Source of the DNA: Pseudomonas cuatrocienegasensis
GTDB lineage: Bacteria > Pseudomonadota > Gammaproteobacteria > Pseudomonadales > Pseudomonadaceae
Direction: 5' to 3'
DNA: 64,000 nucleotides
NCBI RefSeq assembly: GCF_900110925.1
Contig: NZ_FOFP01000006.1
Span: 174,021 to 238,020 of the forward strand
Shown here: positions 17,870 through 25,544 of the stretch, in pieces
How positions within the stretch are numbered: position 1 is the stretch's first letter
Layout of the letters: the number at the start of each line of letters is the position of its first letter
Notes under the pieces: model-generated
Seen by the model: the letters and a program-made list of their open reading frames with translations, nothing else
The model's database searches: none
Told to the model about the DNA's origin: nothing
Program-made: the position numbers and the translations under genes

Positions 17870-18745
17870 ATGAAAATGACCTACAAATGGGCAGCCCTGA
17901 CCCTGGCCCTGTGCCTGCCGCTCTCCGCCCAGGCCCACCGCGCCTGGATGCTGCCCTCGGCCACCGTACTCTCCGGTGACGAGCCCTGGATCAGCGTCGA
18001 CGCCGCCGTGTCCAACGACCTGTTCTACTTCGAGCACTTCCCGCTGCGCATCGCCGGTATCGGTGCCCTGGACCAGGCCCCTGCCGGCGGCCCACCAGGT
18101 ATGCGCCCACGCCCAGCCGCCGTTCTGCAGGTGCTCGCGCCCGATGGCAGCCAGCTGCAGCCGCGCAACGGCGCCATCGGCCGCTACCGCAGCACCTTCG
18201 ATGTGCAGTTGCCGCTCAAGGGCACCTACAAACTGGCCATCGCCAACCAGGGCCTGTTCGCCCGCTACAGCGAAAATGGTGAGAACAAACGCTGGATGGG
18301 CAAGGCCGATGAACTGGCCAAGGCCATCCCGGCCGATGCCAAGGACCTGGTGGTGACCCAGAACGACAGCCGCATGGAAGTCTTCGTCACCTCCGGCGCG
18401 CCCAGCGAGACCGTGCTGAAGCCAACCGGCAAAGGCCTGGAACTCAAGCCCGTGACCCACCCCAACGACCTGTTCGCGGGTGAAGCGGCCACATTCATCT
18501 TTCTGCTGGACGGCAAACCGGCCGCCGATGTCGAGGTCAGCGTGATCCCCGGCGGTAACCGCTACCGCGATCAACTCGGCGAGATCAAGACGCGCAGCGA
18601 CGCCAACGGCCACGTCAGCATCACCTGGCCGAGCCCTGGCATGTACTGGCTCGAAGCCGAGCTGAGCATCAGCGAGAACGTCGCCAAACCGGCCACTGAA
18701 CGCCGCGCCAGCTACAGCGCGACGCTGGAAGTGCTGCCGCAGTAA
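17870..18745 (+). CDS. DUF4198 periplasmic protein
   Basis: A 291-residue exported protein. The signal peptide ends AQA at about residue 22. The mature N-terminus HRAWMLPSATVLSG is the conserved start of DUF4198 proteins, which are related to periplasmic components of nickel/cobalt or other metal uptake. The C-terminal third (HPNDLFAGEAATFIFLLDGKPAADVEV to the end) resembles an Ig-like or carboxypeptidase-regulatory fold. It lies between DUF2271 and the flavoreductase in one operon. The role is inferred from neighbours: metal or siderophore handling in the periplasm. Confidence 0.82.
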   Translation: MKMTYKWAALTLALCLPLSAQAHRAWMLPSATVLSGDEPWISVDAAVSNDLFYFEHFPLRIAGIGALDQAPAGGPPGMRPRPAAVLQVLAPDGSQLQPRNGAIGRYRSTFDVQLPLKGTYKLAIANQGLFARYSENGENKRWMGKADELAKAIPADAKDLVVTQNDSRMEVFVTSGAPSETVLKPTGKGLELKPVTHPNDLFAGEAATFIFLLDGKPAADVEVSVIPGGNRYRDQLGEIKTRSDANGHVSITWPSPGMYWLEAELSISENVAKPATERRASYSATLEVLPQ

Positions 18746-18751
18746 AGCCTC

Positions 18752-18791
18752 CGCCGCCCAGCCCGACAGGCCTCTGTTGCGCTGGGCGGCG
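18752..18791 (+). other. Hairpin overlapping the possible start of the flavoreductase gene
   Basis: Perfect 11-bp arms CGCCGCCCAGC and GCTGGGCGGCG flank an 18-base loop. It lies between the DUF4198 stop and the flavoreductase coding region and covers the candidate TTG start at 18777. It could limit translation of the last gene or partly terminate transcription. Confidence 0.5.
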
Positions 18792-20585
18792 CCGTTTCCC
18801 CTCTGCCGAGAGTGCCTTGCCCTGATCACTCGCGCCCACCTGCGGCCGCTCTGGCTATTCGGCCTGCTGCTGGTCCAACCCGTCAGCGCCACAGCGGAAC
18901 CTGCCGCAGCAACCCGCTTACTGACGGCCAGCCAGTTGGCGATGAGCGTTCGCCAGCAGCGACCCGATCTGCCTGTACGGCAGATTCAGCTGCCCGGCGA
19001 CCCGCAGCAGCCGGCCCAGGTCAGCTTCGCCAATGGTCAGCAGGCGCTCGTGACACGCAGCAGCGGTGCCCTGCTGGGCGCGCCACAAGCCGGCAGTAAC
19101 AGACGTCCGCTGACACCCATGACATGGGCTCTGCTGCTGAGCCTGTTGTACCTGATCGGATGCCTGGGCATCGCCTGGCGCTGGCGTCGCCGGCATCCGC
19201 AGAGCAACGCGCCCAGCCCGTTACTTATCAGCTACGCCAGCCAGAGTGGCCAGGCCGAGCGTCTGGCCCGCGAGGCCGCCAGCTACCTGCAGGTCCACGG
19301 CCAGCCCGCGCGCCTGTTATCGCTGGACCAGGTCGATGCACAGGTGTTGGATGACAGCCGTCAGGCATTGCTGGTACTCAGCACCTATGGCGACGGCGAA
19401 GCACCGGACAACGCCGCCCGCTTCGCCCGCCAGTTGCTCGGCCGTAATGTCGCGCTCAGCCACCTGGATGTGGGCGTGCTCGGCCTGGGTGACCGGCATT
19501 ACCCGCACTTCTGTCGGTTCGCCCAACAGGTCGAACAGTGGCTGCGGCACAACGGCGCGCAGCCGCTGTTCACCCCGCTATGGGCCGACCAGCTAGACCC
19601 CGCCACCCTGCAACAATGGTCCCAACAGTTGGCAAAGCTGGCCGGCGACAAGCAGGTGCCGCCAACTGACGCGCCGCTGCGGCCGGTCCATCTGGCCGAA
19701 CGGCAGTTGCTCAACCCAGGCAGCCCAGGTGCGCCGGCCTATCGCATCGAACTGCAGGCCGATGCGCTACCGAGCTGGCAGGCGGGCGATGTGCTGGAAC
19801 TGCGCCCCCAGGTACCCACCGCCCAGGTCGCTGCGGGCCTGCAGCAACTAGGTCTGGCGCCAGACACGCTGGTCGAAGGCCTAGCGCTGGCCGAACAGTT
19901 GGCGCACCGCCAGCTACCCACAGATGCTGGCGCCTGGCAGGCCCTGCGGGGCCTCGATGCCGACGCCTTGCTCGCACACTTGCCGCCGCTACCCCTGCGC
20001 ACCTATTCCCTGGCGTCGCTGCCCGCCAGCGGCAGGCTCGAACTGCTGGTGCGCCTGGTGACCCTGGCCGATGGCCAACCGGGCCTGGGCTCCGGCTGGC
20101 TGTGCCAGCACGCCCCGCTGGGCGCCGCCATGCAGGTGCGGCTGCGCGCCAACCCGGCGTTTCACCACCCGCCGACAGCCACTCCGCTGATTCTGATCGG
20201 TGCCGGCACCGGCCTGGCCGGCCTGCTCGCTCACCTGCGTACACGCCAACCCGGCGCGGCAGACACATGGCTGCTATTCGGCGAACGCAGCCCAGAGCAT
20301 GACCGCTGGTACAGCGACGCGCTGCAGCAAGCGCTACAGGATGGTCGACTGCAGCACCTGGACTGTGCCTTCACCCGCGCCGAACCGGCGCAGTACGTGC
20401 AAGACCTGCTCAGCCTGCACAGCGAGCGCCTGCGCGCCTGGCTCGCACGCGGCGCGGCACTCTATGTCTGCGGTCGCCTGGAAGGCATGGGCCAGGGTGT
20501 CGAACAACGCCTCATCGACCTGCTCGGCGCCAGCACCGTCGACGACCTGCGCACCAGCGGCCGCTACCGCCGTGACCTGTACTGA
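18777..20585 (+). CDS. Membrane-anchored CysJ-like flavoreductase
   Basis: Up to 602 residues from a TTG at 18777. No ATG lies near the apparent N-terminus; a CTG at 18822 is an alternative, so the start is uncertain. An N-terminal hydrophobic segment (LWLFGLLLVQPVSATAE) is followed by about 70 periplasmic residues and one membrane helix (TWALLLSLLYLIGCLGIAW). A cytoplasmic flavodoxin domain (LLISYASQSGQAE), an FAD domain (RTYSLASL) and a NAD(P)H domain ending ALYVCGRLEG and GRYRRDLY complete it. It is the sulfite-reductase-flavoprotein fold without the sulfite partner. It lacks the PepSY helices of its homologue at 11541-14072; the separate 200-residue PepSY protein upstream may supply them. 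Confidence 0.8.
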   Translation: MRWAAPFPLCRECLALITRAHLRPLWLFGLLLVQPVSATAEPAAATRLLTASQLAMSVRQQRPDLPVRQIQLPGDPQQPAQVSFANGQQALVTRSSGALLGAPQAGSNRRPLTPMTWALLLSLLYLIGCLGIAWRWRRRHPQSNAPSPLLISYASQSGQAERLAREAASYLQVHGQPARLLSLDQVDAQVLDDSRQALLVLSTYGDGEAPDNAARFARQLLGRNVALSHLDVGVLGLGDRHYPHFCRFAQQVEQWLRHNGAQPLFTPLWADQLDPATLQQWSQQLAKLAGDKQVPPTDAPLRPVHLAERQLLNPGSPGAPAYRIELQADALPSWQAGDVLELRPQVPTAQVAAGLQQLGLAPDTLVEGLALAEQLAHRQLPTDAGAWQALRGLDADALLAHLPPLPLRTYSLASLPASGRLELLVRLVTLADGQPGLGSGWLCQHAPLGAAMQVRLRANPAFHHPPTATPLILIGAGTGLAGLLAHLRTRQPGAADTWLLFGERSPEHDRWYSDALQQALQDGRLQHLDCAFTRAEPAQYVQDLLSLHSERLRAWLARGAALYVCGRLEGMGQGVEQRLIDLLGASTVDDLRTSGRYRRDLY

Positions 20586-20605
20586 GCCCACAAAACCCAC
20601 ACACA

Positions 20606-20637
20606 GCAAAACGCCGCGACAATGCGCGGCGTTTTCC
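20606..20637 (+). terminator. Intrinsic terminator after the flavoreductase operon
   Basis: Stem AACGCCGCG with its complement around ACAATG, followed by TTTTCC, 20 bases after the stop. This ends the 16735-20585 operon. Confidence 0.8.
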
Positions 20638-20681
20638 TAAAGCGATAGCGTAGTTGCTGCTGCAGCGTCGATCTGAACGGT

Positions 20682-20703
20682 GTAGGAGCGAATTTATTCG
20701 CGA
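20682..20703. repeat. Short palindromic repeat, GTAGGAGCGAA family, copy 2
   Basis: Nearly identical to the copy at 11421-11443. It lies between the flavoreductase terminator and the end of speC. Confidence 0.65.
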
Positions 20704-20760
20704 TCATGCTGCGAACTTCGCCCCTACAACGTATTCAACCCGCCCCCTCCAGCAGAAGCC

Positions 20761-21924
20761 TTATAGAAAGAACGACTTCAGCGGCGGAAAGCCGTTGAAC
20801 TCAACAGCGCTGTAGCTGGTGGTGTAGGCACCGGTGGAGAACCAGTACAGACGATCACCGCTGGCCAGGTTCAGCGGCAGGCCGTACTTGTAGTGCTCGT
20901 ACATGATGTCGGCGCTATCGCAGGTCGGGCCGGCGATCACCACTTCCTCCATCTCGCCCTTCTTCTCGGTCCAGATGGGGAACTTGATGGCTTCGTCCAT
21001 GGTTTCGATCAGGCCGCTGAACTTGCCCACATCGGTGTACACCCAGCGCTCCACGGCGGTACGCGATTTGCGCGCGACCAGCACCACTTCACTGACCAGC
21101 ACACCGGCGTTGGAGATCAGCGAGCGGCCCGGCTCCAGAATGATTTCCGGCAGCTCGTCGCCGAAGTCATCCTTGAGGAAGCGGATGATTTCTTCAGCGT
21201 AGGTTTCCAGGCTGTTGGTGCGGGTGATGTAGTTGGCTGGGAAGCCGCCGCCCATGTTGATCATCTGCAGGACGATGCCGTCTTCTTCCTTCAGCCGCTC
21301 GAAGATCACCTTGACCTTGGCCACGGCGGCGTCCCATACGTCGATGTCACGCTGCTGCGAGCCGACGTGGAAGGAAATCCCGTAAGGCACCAGGCCCAGT
21401 TGCTTGGCCAGAATCAGCAGGTCCATGGCCATGTCGGTCTGGCAACCGAACTTGCGCGACAGCGGCCAGTCAGCCGAGGTCGAGCCTTCAGTAAGGATGC
21501 GCACGTAGATCTTCGAACCCGGCGCGGCCTTGGCGATATTGCGCAGGTCGGCTTCGGAGTCGGTGGCGAACAGGCGCACGCCCTTCTCGTAGAAGTAGCG
21601 CACATCGCGGGCTTTCTTGATGGTGTTGCCGTAGCTGATGCGCTCCGGGCCAACGCCGCAGCCCATCACCTTGTCCAGCTCGTAGATCGAGGCGATGTCG
21701 AAGCTCGAACCCTTGTCCTTGAGCAGGTTGATGATTTCCACCGCTGGGTTGGCCTTGACCGCGTAATAGATCTTGGCGAATTCGAAACCGGCGCGCAGGT
21801 CATCGTAGGCTTTGCTGATGATGTTGGTGTCGATCACCACGAACGGGGTTTCGTGCTGATCGGCGAAGGCCTTCATCTTCTGAAAAGTGGCGGGTGCGTA
21901 ATAATCTTCGACCTTGATCGACAT
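20761..21924 (-). CDS. speC: Ornithine decarboxylase SpeC, fold-III PLP enzyme
   Basis: Cytoplasmic decarboxylase converting L-ornithine to putrescine, the first step of polyamine synthesis. 387 residues from the ATG at 21924; the open frame upstream to 22029 is not protein-like. It belongs to the eukaryotic-like alanine-racemase-fold family: PLP lysine K57 in YYAVKANP, His186 in FHVGSQ, glycine loop GGGFP at 225-229, phosphate-binding EPGR at 264-267, and the active-site Cys335 in GPTCDSAD donated across the dimer. In P. aeruginosa the gene (PA4519) lies close to the piu iron genes, as here. Alternative substrates such as lysine are possible in this family. Confidence 0.9.
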   Translation of the reverse strand: MSIKVEDYYAPATFQKMKAFADQHETPFVVIDTNIISKAYDDLRAGFEFAKIYYAVKANPAVEIINLLKDKGSSFDIASIYELDKVMGCGVGPERISYGNTIKKARDVRYFYEKGVRLFATDSEADLRNIAKAAPGSKIYVRILTEGSTSADWPLSRKFGCQTDMAMDLLILAKQLGLVPYGISFHVGSQQRDIDVWDAAVAKVKVIFERLKEEDGIVLQMINMGGGFPANYITRTNSLETYAEEIIRFLKDDFGDELPEIILEPGRSLISNAGVLVSEVVLVARKSRTAVERWVYTDVGKFSGLIETMDEAIKFPIWTEKKGEMEEVVIAGPTCDSADIMYEHYKYGLPLNLASGDRLYWFSTGAYTTSYSAVEFNGFPPLKSFFL

Positions 21925-22320
21925 GCTTGGACTCCAATGGCAAAACCAGAAACACATGAATTCGGGCAGCAAAACCTGCGACAGGTTCAACGGCCCAACG
22001 GGGGTGTCCGCAACTAACGCTGCCGACATGAACGCCTGATCAGTTTCCCCACTTTGGTTCGCCTACTTCCCAAGGCATGTCGCCGAGTACCGCAAGGGTC
22101 TCTCGTCGTCAGTACTTGAGCCGGATGGATCGTTGCCAGCATGGACGTTCGGCCGCGGACTTTAAGACCATGCGCCCCTCAGATCAACCGGAAATTACCC
22201 CTATTTTCAACAGTGCCACGCAACGTTCCGGATATCGCACAAAACGCGCTGGAATGCTGAACGCACGCGGGGTACAGCCTGTTCGGCCGGGCATTTCCTG
22301 CAGCCTAACCCGGACGTGTT
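21925..22320. other. Intergenic region upstream of speC
   Basis: About 400 bases between the speC start and the end of the DUF2218 gene, both on the minus strand. Frames through it lack protein character. It must contain the speC promoter and leader. I see no convincing terminator for the DUF2218 operon and no recognisable riboswitch or repeat. Confidence 0.4.
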
Positions 22321-22599
22321 TCATTGCCATTGCAATACAAGGTTGTCCACCTGCGCAAAACCTTGCAAATGCCGCCGCACGACCTCCTGCAGCTCTGCCA
22401 TTTCGTGCGCACTCGGCGCCGTACAGGTCAGGTATAGAGCGTCATCATCAGCCTGCAGCACGCACTCGCCGATAGAAAACAGCAGGCGCCCTTCCTTCTC
22501 ACTGCAGTGCACCTCGACCTTGTGGGCGAAATGCGTGCACAGGCGGCGCAGCAAGCGCGGCGCCTGCTGGCTAGGGAACTGGCTATAACTGCTCAGCAT
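22321..22599 (-). CDS. DUF2218 domain protein
   Basis: A 92-residue cytoplasmic protein of the DUF2218 family, found beside iron-siderophore transport genes; activity unknown, although the family is often suspected of a role in siderophore or iron release. The whole chain is one domain with RRLCTHFAHKVEV near residue 17 and GECVLQADDDALYL in the middle. Its ATG at 22599 overlaps the end of the ABC ATPase gene by 17 bases, so it is the last gene of the TonB receptor/ABC operon and probably translationally coupled. Confidence 0.78.
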   Translation of the reverse strand: MLSSYSQFPSQQAPRLLRRLCTHFAHKVEVHCSEKEGRLLFSIGECVLQADDDALYLTCTAPSAHEMAELQEVVRRHLQGFAQVDNLVLQWQ

Positions 22600-23386
22600 G
22601 AACGATGCGCTCCGAAATCAGTGGATGGTCCGCCAAGACCAGAGGAAAACCCTGCGAACACTGCTCGATCCGCGCCTCGATGGCGTAAGCGTGGCGCAGC
22701 CAGGCGGCATCCAGCACCTCGCCTGGAGCACCGAAGCGATAATCACCATTCGGCGCCAAAAGCAGCACGCGGTCGCAGAAACGCAGTGCCAGGTTGAGGT
22801 CGTGACAGGCCAGCAGGGCAATCGCGCCAGCATCGCGGCAGCGCGCGGCGACGCACGCCAGTACGCGCAATTGCCAGTGCAGGTCGAGGGCGCTGGTGGG
22901 CTCGTCGAGCAACAGCAAGTGCGGTTCGCCGACCAATGCCTGAGCCAGGCCGACCAACTGGCGCTGTCCGCCGGACAAGCGATCCATGCGCTGCAGGGCC
23001 AGGGGCTCAATGCCCAGTTGTTTGACGATGGCCGTGACACGCGCGGCCAACGCGTCGCTGCCCAGGTGCGCGCAGCGTGCACGCGCAGCCGCTTGCAGCG
23101 CTTCATAGGCGAGTAGCGACGTGGCCTGTGGCAGTTGCTGCGGCAGGTAGGCCACCCGTGCCTGCTGACGCCAGGGCGGCACGCCGCTCAGCGTCGCACC
23201 GGCCAATGCCGCCTGTCCCTGACAGGGCTGCAGGCCGGCGAGGGCGCGCAGCAGCGAAGACTTGCCAACACCATTGGGACCGAGCACAGCGACCAGGCTG
23301 CCGGCCTGGATAGACGGCAGACTCAGTGCATGCAGCACCCTGCGATCGCCGTAGGCCAGACCGAGACCCTCGATATGCAGGCTCAT
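22583..23386 (-). CDS. Fe-siderophore ABC transporter ATP-binding protein (FecE/FepC type)
   Basis: A 267-residue ATPase energising ferric-siderophore import across the inner membrane. Walker A GPNGVGKS lies at residues 36-43, the signature is LSGGQRQLVGLAQAL and Walker B is LLLLDEPTSALD, followed by a conserved ACHDLNLALRFCDR switch region. Its ATG overlaps the permease stop by four bases, and its end overlaps the DUF2218 start. The gene order receptor, binding protein, permease, ATPase resembles P. aeruginosa PA2911-PA2914 (from memory). The ligand is not determinable from this subunit. Confidence 0.88.
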   Translation of the reverse strand: MSLHIEGLGLAYGDRRVLHALSLPSIQAGSLVAVLGPNGVGKSSLLRALAGLQPCQGQAALAGATLSGVPPWRQQARVAYLPQQLPQATSLLAYEALQAAARARCAHLGSDALAARVTAIVKQLGIEPLALQRMDRLSGGQRQLVGLAQALVGEPHLLLLDEPTSALDLHWQLRVLACVAARCRDAGAIALLACHDLNLALRFCDRVLLLAPNGDYRFGAPGEVLDAAWLRHAYAIEARIEQCSQGFPLVLADHPLISERIVHAEQL

Positions 23387-24444
23387 GCGCTACGCCCCCG
23401 CGCCAGGATCAGTACGATAAACAGCGGCACGCCAACCACCGCAGTGACCAACCCCACCGGCAGGATCACCCCCGGCAACAGCGCCCGACTGGCCAGCGAG
23501 GCCAACGACAACAGCAAGGCGCCGGCCAGAGCACTGCCGGGCAAGTAGAAGCGGTGGTCCTCGCCCAGCAGCAGGCGCGCCACATGGGGGCCGACCAGGC
23601 CGATAAAGCCCACCTCGCCGACGAAGGCCGTGGCCACCCCGGTCAGCAGGCTGACCCGCAGCAGCACGGCCGTACGCAGCCAGCCGACGCGAATCCCCAG
23701 GCTGCGCGCCTGCTCCTCACCGCCGCGCAGGCTGGTCAGCGCCCAGGCCTGACGCAGCGCCAGCACCAGGCACAGGCCAAACACCAGGGTGACCAGCGCC
23801 ACCCGCTGCAGGTCGGCGCGGGCCAGGCTGCCCAGGGTCCAGAAGACGATCTGCTGCAGCGCATCGGCATCAGCGAGAAACTGCAGCAAACCGACCAGGG
23901 CATTGAGGCCAAACAGCAAGGCGATACCGAACAGCACCAGGGTATGCAGTGCCTCGCCGAGCAGCCGCGCCACCAGCAGCAAGAGCAGACAGGAGAGAAA
24001 GGCGCAGGCGAACGCCGCCAGCGGCAACAGCAGATCGGCGCCCAGGCCGCCCAGGTTTGGCCGCAGCAGAATCACCAGCGCCGCGCCGAGGGTGGCCGCC
24101 GCGCCGACACCGAGGGTGAAGGGGCTGGCCAGCGGGTTGTTCAGCGCTGTCTGCATTTCCGCGCCGGCCAGGCCCAGGCTGGCGCCCACCACCAGGGCCA
24201 TCAGCGCATAAGGCACGCGCAGCTCCAGGATGATCACCGCCTGCGCCGCATCCAGGCGGCCTGGCTGCAGCAGGCCGCGCGCCACATCCCACCAGCCCAG
24301 CCCAGCCGGGCCCGTCGCCAGGTCGCTGATAAAACTGGCCAGCACCAGCGCCGTCAGCACGCCCAGGCACAGCCAGCGGCTCAGCAAGGTGCGCCGATAA
24401 GCCCGCTGCAGGCTGTTAGCCCCCGGCATCATCTGCTCGTTCAT
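23383..24444 (-). CDS. Fe-siderophore ABC transporter permease (FecCD family)
   Basis: A 353-residue polytopic permease of the FecCD/BtuC family with about ten membrane helices; segments such as VVGASLGLAGAEMQTALNNP and GEVGFIGLVGPHVARLL are diagnostic. The start at 24444 (MNEQMMPG) is chosen because it overlaps the binding-protein stop by four bases and because the open extension to 24552 reads as the other strand's code. It works as a homodimer with the ATPase at 22583-23386. BtuC-like vitamin B12 transport is an alternative, but the iron context favours a siderophore. Confidence 0.88.
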   Translation of the reverse strand: MNEQMMPGANSLQRAYRRTLLSRWLCLGVLTALVLASFISDLATGPAGLGWWDVARGLLQPGRLDAAQAVIILELRVPYALMALVVGASLGLAGAEMQTALNNPLASPFTLGVGAAATLGAALVILLRPNLGGLGADLLLPLAAFACAFLSCLLLLLVARLLGEALHTLVLFGIALLFGLNALVGLLQFLADADALQQIVFWTLGSLARADLQRVALVTLVFGLCLVLALRQAWALTSLRGGEEQARSLGIRVGWLRTAVLLRVSLLTGVATAFVGEVGFIGLVGPHVARLLLGEDHRFYLPGSALAGALLLSLASLASRALLPGVILPVGLVTAVVGVPLFIVLILARGRSA

Positions 24445-25544
24445 AGGCTGATCCAGTACTGACCGTCCAACGCCACCGGCTGGAACTCGGCGTAGAAGGC
24501 TGCCAGCGTCTGCTGCGGGTCGAGGTCGGCGAAGGCTTCGGGATGTAGCCATTTGGCGAACACCTGCACCGCGACCACGTTGAACGGGCTGTTGTAGAAG
24601 CCATGCCAGATGGCATGCGCCCTGCCCTCACGCACCGCAGCCAGGTGCTGCAGGCCACCGCGACTCAGCAGCCGCGCCAGCGAAGCACGCGCCGGCTCAC
24701 CCGCCACACCTGGGCCGAGGGCGATATAGGGCGCGCCTTCGGCGAGACTGTCGGCCGAGCCCACGGCGCTGGCGATATACAGCTGCGGCGGCTGGCTGAG
24801 CAGCAGCTCCAGGCTCAGGGTACCGGCATGTCCAGGCAGCAGCGCACGGGCGATGTTCTCGCCGCCGGCTTCAACCAGCAGGTCGGCGAGCATGCCGCGC
24901 GCCATGCTCTCGCAGCAGCCATCGCCGAGACCGGCCCGACTGTGCAGAAATACCCGCGGTCCGGCGCCCTGCGGCAGGCGCTGACGCACCGCCGCCAGTG
25001 CCTCGGCATGGGCGCTATTGAAGGCCTCGGCGCGTGCCTGGCGGCCCAGCGCACGGCCGAGCAACGTCATGCTACGCGGGGTATTGAGTAACGGCTGCTC
25101 GCGGAAATCGACAAACAGCACCGCCACACCGGCACGCTGCAACTGCTCGACCATGCGCCCCTGGGTGCTGCCCGGGCCATGCCCGGAGAGGCTGAAGATG
25201 GCCAGGTCCGGCCGCAGTGTCAGCACCTGCTCCAGGCTAAAACTATCGGCCGAACCCTGGCCAATGCGCGGCACCGCAGCCAGCGCGGGAAACGCCTGCT
25301 GGTACTGCCGCGCGCTGCCTGGGTCGACCAGCGCCAGGTCAGCCGGCATGCCGACCAGGCGCTGCAACAGCTGCTCGCCTTCGAGAACCGCCAGCACCGG
25401 CAACAACCGGCCTTCGCCGAGGACGATCCGTTCAACCCGCTCAGGCACCTGCACCTGGCGTCCAGCCAAGTCGGTCAGCACCTGCGCCTGCAACGGGGTC
25501 AGCACCGCCAACCCCAACACAACCGCCATGATCAGCCGGCGCAT
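24441..25544 (-). CDS. Fe-siderophore ABC transporter periplasmic binding protein
   Basis: Class-III periplasmic binding protein (FecB/FhuD/BtuF fold), 367 residues. The signal peptide MRRLIMAVVLGLAVLTPLQA is followed by the typical TDLAGRQVQVPERVERIV opening and a DLAIFS segment. The ATG at 25544 overlaps the receptor stop by one base (TGATG on the minus strand); a GTG at 25556 would overlap by 13. A CCESMARGM segment with two adjacent cysteines in the middle is unusual for the fold. It delivers the ligand released by the receptor at 25544-27499 to the permease. Confidence 0.85.
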   Translation of the reverse strand: MRRLIMAVVLGLAVLTPLQAQVLTDLAGRQVQVPERVERIVLGEGRLLPVLAVLEGEQLLQRLVGMPADLALVDPGSARQYQQAFPALAAVPRIGQGSADSFSLEQVLTLRPDLAIFSLSGHGPGSTQGRMVEQLQRAGVAVLFVDFREQPLLNTPRSMTLLGRALGRQARAEAFNSAHAEALAAVRQRLPQGAGPRVFLHSRAGLGDGCCESMARGMLADLLVEAGGENIARALLPGHAGTLSLELLLSQPPQLYIASAVGSADSLAEGAPYIALGPGVAGEPARASLARLLSRGGLQHLAAVREGRAHAIWHGFYNSPFNVVAVQVFAKWLHPEAFADLDPQQTLAAFYAEFQPVALDGQYWISL

